Assembly (NCBI RefSeq): GCF_030407435.1
Contig: NZ_JASDDK010000003.1
Location: forward strand, 248,001 to 312,000
Reading direction: 5' to 3'
Length of the DNA stretch: 64,000 bases
Source: Winogradskyella bathintestinalis
Lineage (GTDB): Bacteria; Bacteroidota; Bacteroidia; Flavobacteriales; Flavobacteriaceae
The translations under genes were made by a program, and so were the position numbers. Of the stretch, positions 16,489-26,417 are shown piece by piece (the first letter of the stretch is position 1; each line of letters begins with the position of its first letter). Under the pieces are notes generated by a model that worked only from the letters and a program-made list of their open reading frames with translations, had not been told where the DNA came from and did no database searches.

Positions 16489-18639
16489 ATGAACAAGCTA
16501 ATCACTTTCATAATTATACTATTTTTTAATATAGGTTATACTCAAACCACTATTTCTGGAAATGTAATCGATGTAAATAATCAACCACTAATTGGCGTAA
16601 ACGTATATTTAGATGGCACTTACGATGGTGCAAATACTAATGAAAATGGAAATTTCTCATTTTTAACCAATGAAAAAGGAACACAAACATTAATTATTTC
16701 TTTTCTATCTTTTGAAACAAAATCAATTATAAATGAGGTGTCAACAATGCAGAATCTTATTATTAAATTAAGGGAAAGTGTAGAAACTTTAGAGGCTGTG
16801 GTTATTAGCGCAGGAACTTTTGAAGCTAGCGACAACAGTAAAGTTTCAGTTTTAAAACCTTTAGATGTCGTCACCACTGCAAGTGCTTTAGGAGATTTTG
16901 TTGGTGCGTTGCAAACCTTACCAGGAACATCTAATGTTGCAGAAGATGGGCGTTTGTTTGTGAGAGGCGGTAATGCAGATGAAACCCAAATATTTATCGA
17001 TGGTATTCGTGTTTTTACACCTTATACACCAACCACCAATAATATTCCTACTCGTGGAAGATATTCTCCATTTTTATTTGATGGTATAACGTTTTCCACA
17101 GGCGGTTATTCTTCAGAATTCGGACAAGCATTATCTAGTGTTTTACTTTTAAATACTATAGACGAACCCGTACAAGAAAAAACTGATGTTAGTATTATGA
17201 CTGTTGGAGCAGCGCTCGGAAACACCCAAAAATGGGAAAAATCATCCCTAAGTTTTAATGTGTCTTTCATCAATTTGGCCCCCTATTTAGATATTTTTGA
17301 AGATAAAAATAACTGGCACAAACCCTTTCAAGGTGCGCAAGGTGAAACCGTTTTTAGACAAAAATTAAATAATGGTCTGTTAAAATTTTATGCAGCTTTT
17401 GACACTTCTAAATTTGAATTAACTCAAGAAGATATCAACTTAAGCGAAGGATTAAACTATAAACTAAGCAATAATAACTTCTATCTAAACTCATCTTACA
17501 AAGGAAGTTTAGGGAAAAGTTGGAGTATCCAAACTGGCTTAAGTTATACGTTTGCAGATACAGATATTGGAATTCAGACGAGCGAAATTATTGATATAGA
17601 AAATTCTGCCCATATAAAAGTGAAGTTAAAAAAACGTTTCAGTAGTCGGTTTAAACTTAGTTTTGGTGCCGAACAATTTATAACAGATTTTGAAGAAAAT
17701 TACAAGGACGACGCATTAGAGTCCACTTATGGTTTTAATAACAATATAACAGCTGCATTTGTAGAAACAGATTTGATTTTTTCAAAAAAACTAGCTTTAA
17801 AATTAGGATTACGAGCCGATTATAGTTCAATTTTCAAAACAACCGACATTGCCCCTAGAGCAGCAATTGCTTATAAAAGTTCAAAGAATGGTCAGTTTTC
17901 ATTAGCCTATGGTAATTTTTTTCAAAACCCAAATAGTGCGATTCTAAAATTTAATACAGATGTAAGTGCCGAGCAGACTTCTCATTATATATTAAATTAC
18001 CAACACGTTAACAACGGTAAAATTTTTAGAGCAGAAGCTTATAAAAAAAATTATGAGAATTTGATAAAGTTCGATTCTGAAGTTGAAAGCTTTGATAGGA
18101 ATTTTAATTCCTCAGGGCATGGATTTGCACAAGGAGTCGATTTATTTTGGAGAGATAATACTGGTATTAAAAATATGGATTATTGGGTAAGTTATTCCTA
18201 TTTAGATACCGAACGCAATTACAGAAATTTTCAATCTACTGCCCAACCGAGTTATGCGACTAATCATAATTTGTCTATTGTTGGAAAGTATTGGTTAGAC
18301 CATTGGAAAAGTCAAATCGGTGTGTCTTATGGTTTCTCATCTGGAAGACCATATACCGACCCGAATACGAATGAATTTTTACGTGAGCGTACAAAATCAT
18401 TCCATAATCTGAGTTTAAACTGGGCGTATTTACTCAGCCCTCAAAAGATATTATACTTTTCCGTTAATAATGTTTTAGGATTTAAGAACATAAACGGGTA
18501 TCAATATGCCGATACTCCAAACTTTAATGGACAATTTAGCAGAAGAGCATTAACGCCAGCAGCAGACCAATTCTTTTTTATGGGGTTCTTTTGGACGATT
18601 AGCGATAATGGGACTGATAATCAGTTAAATAATTTATAG
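16489..18639 (+). CDS. TonB-dependent outer-membrane receptor with CarboxypepD-like N-terminal domain
   Basis: 716 residues. Signal peptide (1-18), then a carboxypeptidase-regulatory-like beta-sandwich (about 22-95: ISGNVIDVNNQPLIGVNVYL), plug domain (about 115-225, with VRGGNADETQIFIDGIRV) and a 22-strand barrel to an aromatic C-terminus. At 716 residues it is shorter than SusC-type proteins (about 1000), and no SusD partner follows; instead a TonB gene comes 91 bases downstream. Likely imports a siderophore, cofactor or small ligand; the substrate is not predictable. Confidence 0.9.
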   Translation: MNKLITFIIILFFNIGYTQTTISGNVIDVNNQPLIGVNVYLDGTYDGANTNENGNFSFLTNEKGTQTLIISFLSFETKSIINEVSTMQNLIIKLRESVETLEAVVISAGTFEASDNSKVSVLKPLDVVTTASALGDFVGALQTLPGTSNVAEDGRLFVRGGNADETQIFIDGIRVFTPYTPTTNNIPTRGRYSPFLFDGITFSTGGYSSEFGQALSSVLLLNTIDEPVQEKTDVSIMTVGAALGNTQKWEKSSLSFNVSFINLAPYLDIFEDKNNWHKPFQGAQGETVFRQKLNNGLLKFYAAFDTSKFELTQEDINLSEGLNYKLSNNNFYLNSSYKGSLGKSWSIQTGLSYTFADTDIGIQTSEIIDIENSAHIKVKLKKRFSSRFKLSFGAEQFITDFEENYKDDALESTYGFNNNITAAFVETDLIFSKKLALKLGLRADYSSIFKTTDIAPRAAIAYKSSKNGQFSLAYGNFFQNPNSAILKFNTDVSAEQTSHYILNYQHVNNGKIFRAEAYKKNYENLIKFDSEVESFDRNFNSSGHGFAQGVDLFWRDNTGIKNMDYWVSYSYLDTERNYRNFQSTAQPSYATNHNLSIVGKYWLDHWKSQIGVSYGFSSGRPYTDPNTNEFLRERTKSFHNLSLNWAYLLSPQKILYFSVNNVLGFKNINGYQYADTPNFNGQFSRRALTPAADQFFFMGFFWTISDNGTDNQLNNL

Positions 18640-18730
18640 GTTTTATTTTTTCGATTTAAAGGTTAACATGATTTTTGTCATGCTTTTTCTCTTTATTGAT
18701 GGGTAACTTTATAGTATAAAATTATTCGTC

Positions 18731-19465
18731 ATGGAACTCAAAAAAAACCCGAAAGCCAATGTAGGTCGAAACAGCAGTTTATATTTTGCTGTTGGCTTAA
18801 ACGTAATGTTACTCCTTACATATTTAGGATTAGAACATAAGACTTACGATACGCAAAACACGAAAATCGATATTTTAATGGTCGATGATTTTGAAGATGA
18901 AGATATCCCAATTACAACGATAGATATACTTCCTCCACCAGCTCCTCCCACTCAAAAAGCAATGGTTACAGAGGTCATTGCCGTTGTGGAAGACGTTGTA
19001 GATATTGAAGAAAGTGTCATTGAAAGCACGGAAGTAGGACAAGATGATATTATTGACGATCGTGAGGTTGGTATTGAAGATGTGGCCGTTGTAGAAGTAG
19101 AAGAACATATTGAAGTACCTTTTGCGGTGATTGAAAAAGTACCACAATTTCCAGGATGTACAGGTAATAACGCAGAATTAAGAGCATGTTTTGAACAAAA
19201 AATTCAAGAACATCTTCAGAAAAATTTTAGATATCCTGTCACCGCTGCAGAACTTAACATACAAGGTAAAGTATTTGTATTCTTTTTAATCGATCATACA
19301 GGAAAGGTCACAAAAATTAAAAGTAGAGGTCCAGATCAACTATTAGAAACTGAAGCCGAGCGTATTATAAGTTTGCTTCCAACAATGATACCTGGCAGAC
19401 AACGTGATAGAAGTGTGAGCGTACCTTATAGTATTCCTATAAATTTTAAATTACACCAGCAATAG
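18731..19465 (+). CDS. tonB: TonB-like energy transducer
   Basis: 244 residues. Short cytosolic N-terminus, one membrane helix (about 16-33), a periplasmic Asp/Glu/Val-rich spacer with a short proline patch (LPPPAPPT) in place of a long Pro-Lys spacer, and a TonB C-terminal domain from about 165 (FRYPVTAAELNIQGKVFVFF). A conserved Cys pair (GCTGNNAELRACFEQ) lies just before the domain, as in many flavobacterial TonB proteins. Being next to the TonB-dependent receptor, it may be its dedicated energiser. Confidence 0.88.
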   Translation: MELKKNPKANVGRNSSLYFAVGLNVMLLLTYLGLEHKTYDTQNTKIDILMVDDFEDEDIPITTIDILPPPAPPTQKAMVTEVIAVVEDVVDIEESVIESTEVGQDDIIDDREVGIEDVAVVEVEEHIEVPFAVIEKVPQFPGCTGNNAELRACFEQKIQEHLQKNFRYPVTAAELNIQGKVFVFFLIDHTGKVTKIKSRGPDQLLETEAERIISLLPTMIPGRQRDRSVSVPYSIPINFKLHQQ

Positions 19466-19491
19466 CATCTTAAAATTTTTATAATAATAAC

Positions 19492-19520
19492 AACAGAATC
19501 CCAGAAATGGGATTTTGTTT
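19492..19520 (+). terminator. intrinsic terminator after tonB
   Basis: AATCCCA - GAAA - TGGGATT stem-loop, extended by AACA/TGTT, followed by TTTTGTTTTATAT. It ends at the stop codon of the convergent acetyltransferase gene. Confidence 0.7.
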
Positions 19521-20047
19521 TATATAAAAGGATTTTTTAAGTTATACCAATTATGGCGTACGTTGTTATATACAAAAGAGCCTGAAACCGACATGCCAAT
19601 GTTTTTTAAAATAGTGTTAGAAGCCATATGATTAACGTCTGCAGCTGCCGCAATTTCCTTCAGTCTTAAATCTTTAAATCCATAATTTAAAGATGCTAAA
19701 GCCGCTTCTGTAGCCATACCCTTTCCCCAAAATTGTTCTTTAAGCCTGTAACCCAAATCGTAATAATTAAATTCTTTTCTCAAATGTCTTTCATATTTAA
19801 TTCCAGCCCAACCTATAAATTCATTTGTAGATTTTTCAATGACGGCCAATCGACCTAATCCGTACGTTTTATATTGTTCTAGGATATTTGCAATCATAGC
19901 TTCAGATTCTTTAATAGTTTTTACGGGTTTATTTCCTAGAAATACATGAACCTTTGGATTAGAGTCCAATTCGAAAAAACCCTGCAAATCTGCTTCTGTA
20001 ATTGGTCTTAAGATGAGTCGTTTTGTAGTGATATTATTAAAATTCAT
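19520..20047 (-). CDS. GNAT-family N-acetyltransferase (RimJ/RimL type)
   Basis: 175 residues. Starts MNFNNITTKRLILRPITEADL, the usual RimJ/RimL-like opening, and has the acetyl-CoA binding loop region around YRLKEQFWGKGMATEAALASLNYG (Q/RxxGxG/A-like, GKGMAT) at about 110-135. Ends with the conserved ASNTILKNIGM helix. Cytosolic acetyl transfer to a protein N-terminus or small amine; acceptor unknown. Single gene. Confidence 0.87.
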   Translation of the reverse strand: MNFNNITTKRLILRPITEADLQGFFELDSNPKVHVFLGNKPVKTIKESEAMIANILEQYKTYGLGRLAVIEKSTNEFIGWAGIKYERHLRKEFNYYDLGYRLKEQFWGKGMATEAALASLNYGFKDLRLKEIAAAADVNHMASNTILKNIGMSVSGSFVYNNVRHNWYNLKNPFI

Positions 20048-20178
20048 ATATATTACTTAAAACTTTTATATGCATTATATAGACTATAGCGTATACTTTT
20101 TTCAATATTTACATTGATAGATCGAAACAAAAGTAATGCTAGAGATTATTATGAATTACTGCAATGCGTTTATAGATA

Positions 20179-21240
20179 CTATTCTTGTTTTACAATTGTA
20201 TTAGGCTTATCATAATATTTCTTTTTTAGCCTAAACGATATTCTAACTAATAATATCAGAGCGGGCACTTCAACCAAAGGTCCAATAACACCTGCAAAAG
20301 CTTGTCCTGAATTCAATCCGAAAACAGCTATGGCAACGGCTATTGCCAGTTCAAAATTATTTCCTGCTGCGGTAAATGCTACGGCAGTTGTTTTATCGTA
20401 TTCGGCACCGGTCGCTTTTGTAAAGAAAAAACCGATGATAAACATTAGTGTAAAATAAATTAATAATGGTATCGCAATGATAACAACATCCATAGGGATT
20501 TGAACTATTAATTCACCTTTTAATGAAAACATTATTACAATTGTAAATAATAAAGCAATTAAAGTTAATGGTGAGATGGCTGGTATAAATTTAGTTGAAT
20601 ACCAGTCTTCTCCTTTAAGTTTCACTAAAATCAAACGGCTTAAAATTCCCAATGCAAAGGGTATTCCTAAATAAATGGCGACACTTTCTGCAATAGTGGC
20701 AATTGAAATGTCAACGATTGCACCTTCGAATCCGAAATAGGGGGGGAGTACCGTAATAAAAATCCAAGCATAAAAACTATAAGCAAAGACTTGAAATATA
20801 CTATTTAAAGCTACTAATCCTGCACCATATTCACTACTACCTTCGGCTAAATCATTCCATACTAAAACCATAGCAATGCAACGTGCTAAACCAATTAATA
20901 TCAATCCGACCATATACTCTGGATAGTCTCGTAAAAATAAGATAGCCAAAAAGAACATTAAAACTGGGCCAATTATCCAATTGAGAATTAATGAAATTGA
21001 TAGAATCTTAGTATTTCGAAATACCCTTGGCAAAAGCGCAAAATTTACTTTGGCTAAGGGTGGATACATCATAACAATTAAACCAATAGCAATTGGAATA
21101 TTGGTGCCGCCACTACTATAAGAATTCACAATTTTTGGGAATGATGGATAAAAATAGCCAATGCCAACACCAATCGCCATCGCTGCAAATATCCATAGCG
21201 TTAAATAACTATCTAAAAAGTTAAGTTTTTTTAATGCCAT
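20179..21240 (-). CDS. acr3: arsenite efflux transporter, ACR3 family
   Basis: 353 residues, ten membrane helices, arsenite extrusion across the inner membrane. The conserved and functionally essential cysteine of ACR3 is present at Cys121 in [18 protein letters not shown]. Last gene of the four-gene arsenic operon (arsR - DUF6428 - arsC - acr3), three bases after the arsC stop. Works with the reductase upstream, which converts arsenate to the arsenite that this carrier exports. Confidence 0.93.
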   Translation of the reverse strand: MALKKLNFLDSYLTLWIFAAMAIGVGIGYFYPSFPKIVNSYSSGGTNIPIAIGLIVMMYPPLAKVNFALLPRVFRNTKILSISLILNWIIGPVLMFFLAILFLRDYPEYMVGLILIGLARCIAMVLVWNDLAEGSSEYGAGLVALNSIFQVFAYSFYAWIFITVLPPYFGFEGAIVDISIATIAESVAIYLGIPFALGILSRLILVKLKGEDWYSTKFIPAISPLTLIALLFTIVIMFSLKGELIVQIPMDVVIIAIPLLIYFTLMFIIGFFFTKATGAEYDKTTAVAFTAAGNNFELAIAVAIAVFGLNSGQAFAGVIGPLVEVPALILLVRISFRLKKKYYDKPNTIVKQE

Positions 21241-21243
21241 TTT

Positions 21244-21876
21244 TTAGGAATTAATTTGAGAGAAAATGTAAAATAATTCAGTAGCAATTTGAAGACTCCG
21301 CTCGTTATATTTTTCTGCTTGTTGCGGTGTTTGATCAAAAGCCTTTGGATCGTCAAAAGTTATGGGTATTCGCTGTTCTGCGCCAGGTATAAACGGACAT
21401 GCGTCATCGGCTTGCGAACAAGTCATTATGGCTGCAAAATTTGATTTAGGATTAAAATCATCTCCAAAGTTTTTCGAAAAACCAATTATTGGTGCATCGT
21501 TATCGGCGTATTTAATACTGTAAATGGGATTCTTTCCTTCGGAAAGGGTATTAACTATGAAACCAGAATTTTTTAAAGTTTCAGCAACCATCGGGAACAA
21601 AGCTGTCGCTTCTGTACCACCAGAATAAGAAAATACATTTTTAATATTAAAGTATTTTGCCATGGTCTGTGCCCAGACTTGAGACAAGTGACTGCGTCGC
21701 GAATTATGAGTGCAAATAAAACTAATTATAACGTTCTGCTGATTAGACGCCTTCGTTTGAATAAATTCAATGAGTGGTTGTAAAACAGTTTTGCGTTCCT
21801 CAGAAATAGTTTCGGGCTTGAGCGTCTTAATTATTTTCTCTATTTCTGAATATAATGTGTCTTGTGAAGATATCAA
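21244..21876 (-). CDS. arsC: arsenate reductase, low-molecular-weight phosphatase type
   Basis: 210 residues. The P-loop motif CX5R is CTHNSRR at Cys55-Arg61 and two further cysteines occur at Cys153 and Cys160 (MTCSQADDAC), with an Asp-rich ITFDDPKAF after them that supplies the general acid. The Cys arrangement suggests the thioredoxin-type arsenate reductase (Cys triad). Start: no in-frame ATG fits; the TTG at 21874-21876 gives the family N-terminus (MISSQDTLYSEIEKII). An ATG at 21883 is out of frame. Thirty bases after the DUF6428 gene. Confidence 0.88.
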   Translation of the reverse strand: MISSQDTLYSEIEKIIKTLKPETISEERKTVLQPLIEFIQTKASNQQNVIISFICTHNSRRSHLSQVWAQTMAKYFNIKNVFSYSGGTEATALFPMVAETLKNSGFIVNTLSEGKNPIYSIKYADNDAPIIGFSKNFGDDFNPKSNFAAIMTCSQADDACPFIPGAEQRIPITFDDPKAFDQTPQQAEKYNERSLQIATELFYIFSQINS

Positions 21877-21905
21877 TTTTCATATAATTATTAATGAATG
21901 TTCAA

Positions 21906-22373
21906 CTAGCAGCAACCACTTCCAGGTGCGCAAGAATTTCCAGATTGGATTTCAGAAAACTGTAATTTTGGTTTTTCTTCAGGAATACCACATTGATCCT
22001 TCGCCAAGCAATCGGTTTGTTTATTGGTCAATAAGAAATGGACACCATCAAAGTCAAGACCGAATTTTCCAATGGTATCTCCTTGGTATTCTACTTCTAT
22101 TTCTAAATCTTCGATGCCTAAAACTTTTTCGGACAATTCAATAATGTTTATCAATTTTTCAGGGTGCAATCTATGGTCGTAATCGTTAGCGTTCCATAAT
22201 TGAAAATTAACCACTTCTTCGTTTCTTACCGTGCCACCGCAATCAATAAAGTGTTTAGTTATTTTTCCCACTTCAGTAACGTGAAAGTGGTTTGGGACTA
22301 ATTCACCATTTGGTAATTGAAAAGAAATGGTTTCTAATTGATTCAGTTTGTTTTTTACGTCTGATAATTTCAT
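21906..22373 (-). CDS. DUF6428-family protein of the arsenic operon
   Basis: 155 residues, no signal peptide or membrane segment. Alpha/beta content with a central FHVTEVGKITKHFIDCGG region. The C-terminal third is rich in cysteine (LAKDQCGIPEEK, then SGNSCAPGSGCC at the very end), which would suit binding of trivalent arsenic. Members are commonly found between arsR and arsC in Bacteroidota but have no known activity. Function therefore unknown; metal or arsenite handling is an inference from location and the cysteines. Confidence 0.75.
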   Translation of the reverse strand: MKLSDVKNKLNQLETISFQLPNGELVPNHFHVTEVGKITKHFIDCGGTVRNEEVVNFQLWNANDYDHRLHPEKLINIIELSEKVLGIEDLEIEVEYQGDTIGKFGLDFDGVHFLLTNKQTDCLAKDQCGIPEEKPKLQFSEIQSGNSCAPGSGCC

Positions 22374-22429
22374 AATATATTTTGGTTATTTGTTTATTGC
22401 GATTATACGATTAATGATTTGAAATTTTT

Positions 22430-22759
22430 TTAGCAACATTCCGTATTAGAGAGGTCTTGATCTAAAAACTGAAGCATAACTTCTTTCATTTTAGTCCAAT
22501 TTTCGGTATCTATACAATAGCAAACACTGGTCCCTTCAACATTTCCTTTTATGAGACCTAAATGTTTCAACTCCTTTAAATGTTGAGAGATGGTAGGTTG
22601 CGCTAATCCAATTTCGTTGACCAGGTCACCACAGACACAAGTATTCATTTTATATAAATACTGTAAAATTGCTACTCTTGCAGGATGCCCAAAAGCTTTT
22701 GCAAACAAGGAAATCTCGTTTTGCTGATCAGTAAATATTTCAGTTTTTGCTAATCCCAT
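22430..22759 (-). CDS. arsR: ArsR-family transcriptional repressor
   Basis: 109 residues, winged helix-turn-helix dimeric metalloregulator. The recognition part is about 45-70 (LVNEIGLAQPTISQHLKELKHLGLIKG). Two cysteines sit at the start of the DNA-binding helix, Cys41 and Cys43 (NTCVCGDL), the classical As(III)-sensing pattern, with another pair at the C-terminus (NTECC). First gene of the arsenic operon; it should release the operator when arsenite binds. No clear palindromic operator was picked out upstream. Confidence 0.9.
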   Translation of the reverse strand: MGLAKTEIFTDQQNEISLFAKAFGHPARVAILQYLYKMNTCVCGDLVNEIGLAQPTISQHLKELKHLGLIKGNVEGTSVCYCIDTENWTKMKEVMLQFLDQDLSNTECC

Positions 22760-22877
22760 TATTATTTAATTTGTTCATTGCAATATTACGATGAATATGT
22801 GGTCAGACAAAATATTTTAACACAAATTTCAAAAAACTGAAAATATGTAAGAACATGGTGGACTTTGAAATTGCCGA

Positions 22878-23228
22878 TTAGTTAAACCAAACGGCATAAC
22901 CTTCGCGACGTAGTTCTAAGGCAATTTGTTCTTCTGCCTCTAGCGCTTCGGCTCTTGTGAAAAAAGGGTCTATGTGATTAAAAAGACTAGGGCGCAAATA
23001 CGTACCATATTTCTCGACAATATTAGAAGAAATTTTGTGACCTTTCTTATTCCTATGACCAGTTTTATGTTGCAAAAAACGCTCTTTTGGTGATTTGCTC
23101 GTCATACCAACATATAGACATTCTAAAACTCCGTTAAATTGTGGGTTGGCCTTTCTGAACTTTGTGTTTTCAGTATAAACCCGTTTAGAAAGTTCAATAA
23201 CGTATATTGTATAAAGGGTTTTTGGCAT
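22878..23228 (-). CDS. GIY-YIG-like nuclease domain protein
   Basis: 116 residues. N-terminal YTIYVIEL followed by LYVGMTSKSPKERFLQHKTG resembles the GIY-YIG pattern, where YVIEL stands at the GIY strand, YVGMT at YIG and the conserved Arg is in KERFLQH. The C-terminal Glu is plausible in the EALEAEEQIALEL helix. The GIY triad itself is not exact, so the match is distant. Small stand-alone proteins of this type are widespread; a role in DNA repair or RNA cleavage cannot be assigned. Single gene, not part of the ars operon (119 bases). Confidence 0.6.
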   Translation of the reverse strand: MPKTLYTIYVIELSKRVYTENTKFRKANPQFNGVLECLYVGMTSKSPKERFLQHKTGHRNKKGHKISSNIVEKYGTYLRPSLFNHIDPFFTRAEALEAEEQIALELRREGYAVWFN

Positions 23229-23304
23229 TTCACTAAAAGATGTGAATTAACTCTAAATTGAAATTAAAATTTAATCTATAAACCTGCAATTAAATATCAG
23301 TTAT

Positions 23305-24144
23305 TCAGTCTTTTTTAAAAGAAGCTTTAGTTAAATTATTGTTGAATTTTATGTCTGACCAATTAACATTAACCCAAGGATCGTCAGAAACGTCAGCGTT
23401 CCAAGTCGAGGCTTTATATTGTCGTTTTGTAGGAATTAATAAGCCATCAACAGACTCATATTGAAGCGTCATTAAAAAAGGAATTTCCATTTTTCCGAAA
23501 TCCGCAACTGTAAATAAAAATTGATCAACCAAAGATGTGTCTTTATTTATGTATAATTGATAAATATCTGTAGGTGCATCAGTATCTGTTTGAAACGTAA
23601 TTTTTACAACGTTGTAATTTTTACCGTCAATAGATGTCTCTTCAATGAATTCATAATTTAAATTTGGATCTAGCAATTTTTGAAACATGGTGAACCAATA
23701 GAAGTTTGTTGGCCTATTAAAAGCAACTTTTTCTAAATACGCTTTCTCGTTTACTATTTTTCCCTCGTGTTTTAACCAAAATTCTTTCCCGTCATAACCT
23801 TGTTCAATTAAACCATTTAGTTCAGCTAAAGTGCGCTCATGTTTATTATAAGCACCATACGATAATTCTCCATCAAACATATATTTCTCGGTTGAAATAT
23901 CCGTCTTTCCATCTGGTGTTTGGTAAGTGTAGGTATAAATTACGTCTTTCTTTTTACTAAGTTGACTATAGTTTCCCACTTTCTGAACCATATTATACAC
24001 AAGTTCATGACCTTTATTTTGAAATACTTGGTTTGTTTCACTAGTTGTTTCAACGTCTTTTTCATGGATTGTTTTCGGATTATCATTTTTACAAGACAAA
24101 ACAAAAGTTATTAATAGAATATTGAATAAGTATGATAATTTCAT
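23305..24144 (-). CDS. lipoprotein of unknown function (DUF6503-like)
   Basis: 279 residues with a lipoprotein signal peptide (MKLSYLFNILLITFVLSC; Cys18). The mature part looks like a beta-rich LolA/DUF6503-type fold, with repeated strands such as KDVIYTYTYQTPDGK, YNVVKITFQTDTD and VDQFLFTVADFGKMEIP. Such folds bind hydrophobic ligands in the envelope, but no function is known for this family. It precedes (in transcription terms follows) threonine synthase by 45 bases on the same strand, so it could be a distal member of the thr message, though that is not certain. Confidence 0.65.
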   Translation of the reverse strand: MKLSYLFNILLITFVLSCKNDNPKTIHEKDVETTSETNQVFQNKGHELVYNMVQKVGNYSQLSKKKDVIYTYTYQTPDGKTDISTEKYMFDGELSYGAYNKHERTLAELNGLIEQGYDGKEFWLKHEGKIVNEKAYLEKVAFNRPTNFYWFTMFQKLLDPNLNYEFIEETSIDGKNYNVVKITFQTDTDAPTDIYQLYINKDTSLVDQFLFTVADFGKMEIPFLMTLQYESVDGLLIPTKRQYKASTWNADVSDDPWVNVNWSDIKFNNNLTKASFKKD

Positions 24145-24189
24145 GTAATAGGATTTTGGTTAATTGATTTTAATTAAAATGCGTTGGTC

Positions 24190-25479
24190 TTAGCGCAATA
24201 AGAAACCTTTCAAATCATTATAAGAATTAATTTTAACTGAAACTTTAGTCTTATCCATTACAGCTTCAATTTGCGATGGTAAGGGCACCTTTTTTTCAAT
24301 AACTTCTTCAACGACATCTAAAAATTTTGTGGGATGTGCCGTTTCTAAGAACACTACATGCGCATCATTATTTTTTAAATAGTCTTTTGCTCCCAAATAG
24401 CCAACAGCTCCATGAGGATCAGCCACATAATTGTAATCTTTATATAGTTCCAAAAGTGCCGTTTTAGTTTGGTCATCTGTATAACTGAAAGATGATAAAT
24501 TTTTTTTCAACGTTTCGAAATCGTTATTATGCAATTTTTGGATACGTATAAAATTACTAGGATTTCCAACATCCATGGCATTACTAATGGTTTGTATAGA
24601 TGGTTTGGGATTATATGTTTGCGAAAGCATATAATTTACAACGGTATCATTGGCGTTATTGGCCGCAATGAAATGTTTAATAGGTAACCCTAATTTCTGG
24701 GCCACCATACCAGCACAGATATTCCCAAAGTTACCACTTGGAACAGAAAACGCAATGTCCGTATATTTCGATTTTAATTGTTTATAGGTGAACATAAAAT
24801 AGAATAACTGGGGTAACCAACGTGCTATATTAATAGAATTTGCAGAAGTCAATTGCATTTTACTTGTCAATTCCTTGTCCATAAAGGCTTGTTTCACCAT
24901 ATCTTGGCAATCGTCAAAAACGCCATCAACTTCTAAAGCTGTTATGTTTTGTCCTAAAGTAGTCAATTGTTTTTCTTGTATATCACTCACTTTTCCGCTT
25001 GGATATAGAATTACCACGTTTACACCTTTTACACCTAAAAATCCATTAGCTACGGCACCTCCAGTGTCTCCAGAAGTAGCGACTAAAACCGCAACATCAT
25101 TGGTGTTAGTTTTATTAAAATAACCTAAGCAACGTGCCATAAATCGTGCACCAACATCTTTAAATGCCATAGTTGGACCATGAAATAATTCTAACGTAGA
25201 AATGCGCTCATTGATTTTTACCACAGGAAAATCAAAATTCAACGTTTCTTTGATAATGGTTTTTAAAACATCCTCTGGTATTTCAGGAACAATAAATTGC
25301 TTAATCGCTTCAAATGCAATATCCACATTAGATTTATCTTCAATGTTTTCAAAGAAAGAAGGATCTAATGGTGTTATCGACTCAGGAAAATATAAACCTT
25401 TGTCTGGTGCAAGCCCTCTGACGACAGCATTTTCAAAAGTTGTATTAGGCGCTTTTTTGTTAAGTGAATAGTAGTTCAT
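24190..25479 (-). CDS. thrC: threonine synthase
   Basis: 429 residues, PLP-dependent conversion of O-phosphohomoserine to threonine. The PLP lysine is Lys107 in FHGPTMAFKDVGARFM, and the phosphate-binding glycines are in ATSGDTGGAVANGF. The DUF1-like N-terminal domain and overall length match the enterobacterial-type enzyme. It overlaps the homoserine kinase gene by one base (TAATG), so translation is coupled. Third gene of the thrA-thrB-thrC operon. Confidence 0.95.
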   Translation of the reverse strand: MNYYSLNKKAPNTTFENAVVRGLAPDKGLYFPESITPLDPSFFENIEDKSNVDIAFEAIKQFIVPEIPEDVLKTIIKETLNFDFPVVKINERISTLELFHGPTMAFKDVGARFMARCLGYFNKTNTNDVAVLVATSGDTGGAVANGFLGVKGVNVVILYPSGKVSDIQEKQLTTLGQNITALEVDGVFDDCQDMVKQAFMDKELTSKMQLTSANSINIARWLPQLFYFMFTYKQLKSKYTDIAFSVPSGNFGNICAGMVAQKLGLPIKHFIAANNANDTVVNYMLSQTYNPKPSIQTISNAMDVGNPSNFIRIQKLHNNDFETLKKNLSSFSYTDDQTKTALLELYKDYNYVADPHGAVGYLGAKDYLKNNDAHVVFLETAHPTKFLDVVEEVIEKKVPLPSQIEAVMDKTKVSVKINSYNDLKGFLLR

Positions 25480-26399
25480 TATAATATTTTTATTCCTTCT
25501 GTATTAATTTTAGAAACATAAGTTTCAAATTTGATATCTGTTTTTGAATATACGTCTCTAATGGCCTTTTCCACATTTGTCGCTGTAGCCTCACTTTTGC
25601 TTAAAGCAAAAATTGAAGGTCCTGAACCAGAAATAGCACAACCCAATGCACCAGCTTCCATAGCCGCTAATTTTACTTCGCCGAAATGAGGAATTAACTG
25701 TTTACGATGGGGTTCAATCACCACATCAATCAAAGCATCTTTAATTAAATCATAGTTGGAAGTATGCAATGCATGAACCAAGCTGCCAACATTTGCCCAT
25801 TGTGTTATCGCATTTTGAAGGGGAATTTCTTTTGGAAGAATAGCTCTAGATTCTGATGTTTTTATTTCAATTTGTGGATGGATTAATGTGGCATACAAAT
25901 CGGAAGGAGTAGGGAGCTCTAGGATTTGCAATGGATGAGCACTTTTAACTAAAGTAAAACCTCCAAAAATTGCTGGAGCCAAATTATCTGCATGTTCACA
26001 TTTGCTCGCTAAAGCTTCTCCTTTCATAGCAAAATAAGTGAGCTTCGTTTTATCCAATGGCTTTCCTAGTAGCTCATTTATGCCATAAACACTACCGGCT
26101 GCGCTTGCAGAACTGCTGCCAATACCGCTTCCTGGTTTAATATTTTTGTAGATTTCTATTTCAAATCCACAGTCTGGCAGTAAATCATTGTACATAGCCA
26201 ATGCGGAAACTCCTGCTACATTTTCTTCTGTTTTATAGGGTAAATCGTGACCTTCAATTTTTGTGATTCTTATGCCTTTTTCAACTGTTTTTCTAATAAC
26301 CATTTCATCTCCAATAGTATCTAAACAAAAGCCAAGTACATCAAATCCACAAGCGACGTTAGCCACGGTTGCAGGTGAAAATATTTTAATTTCTTTCAT
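25479..26399 (-). CDS. thrB: homoserine kinase
   Basis: 306 residues, GHMP-kinase fold. The ATP-binding glycine-rich motif PGSGIGSSSASAAGS is at 89-103; the substrate-binding SPATVANVACGFD opening is at 8-20. It phosphorylates homoserine for the threonine synthase encoded directly after it (one-base overlap). It starts 102 bases after thrA; a 13-bp imperfect stem lies in that gap. Confidence 0.95.
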   Translation of the reverse strand: MKEIKIFSPATVANVACGFDVLGFCLDTIGDEMVIRKTVEKGIRITKIEGHDLPYKTEENVAGVSALAMYNDLLPDCGFEIEIYKNIKPGSGIGSSSASAAGSVYGINELLGKPLDKTKLTYFAMKGEALASKCEHADNLAPAIFGGFTLVKSAHPLQILELPTPSDLYATLIHPQIEIKTSESRAILPKEIPLQNAITQWANVGSLVHALHTSNYDLIKDALIDVVIEPHRKQLIPHFGEVKLAAMEAGALGCAISGSGPSIFALSKSEATATNVEKAIRDVYSKTDIKFETYVSKINTEGIKIL

Positions 26400-26417
26400 A
26401 TATTTATTTGTCGCATA

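Noticed and set aside
21770..22144. 124-codon open frame on the plus strand
   Set aside because: Antisense to arsC and DUF6428 genes; no signature.
22878..23228. GIY-YIG-like protein as a homing endonuclease or mobile intron gene
   Set aside because: Too short, no intron or insertion signs, and no interrupted host gene next to it.
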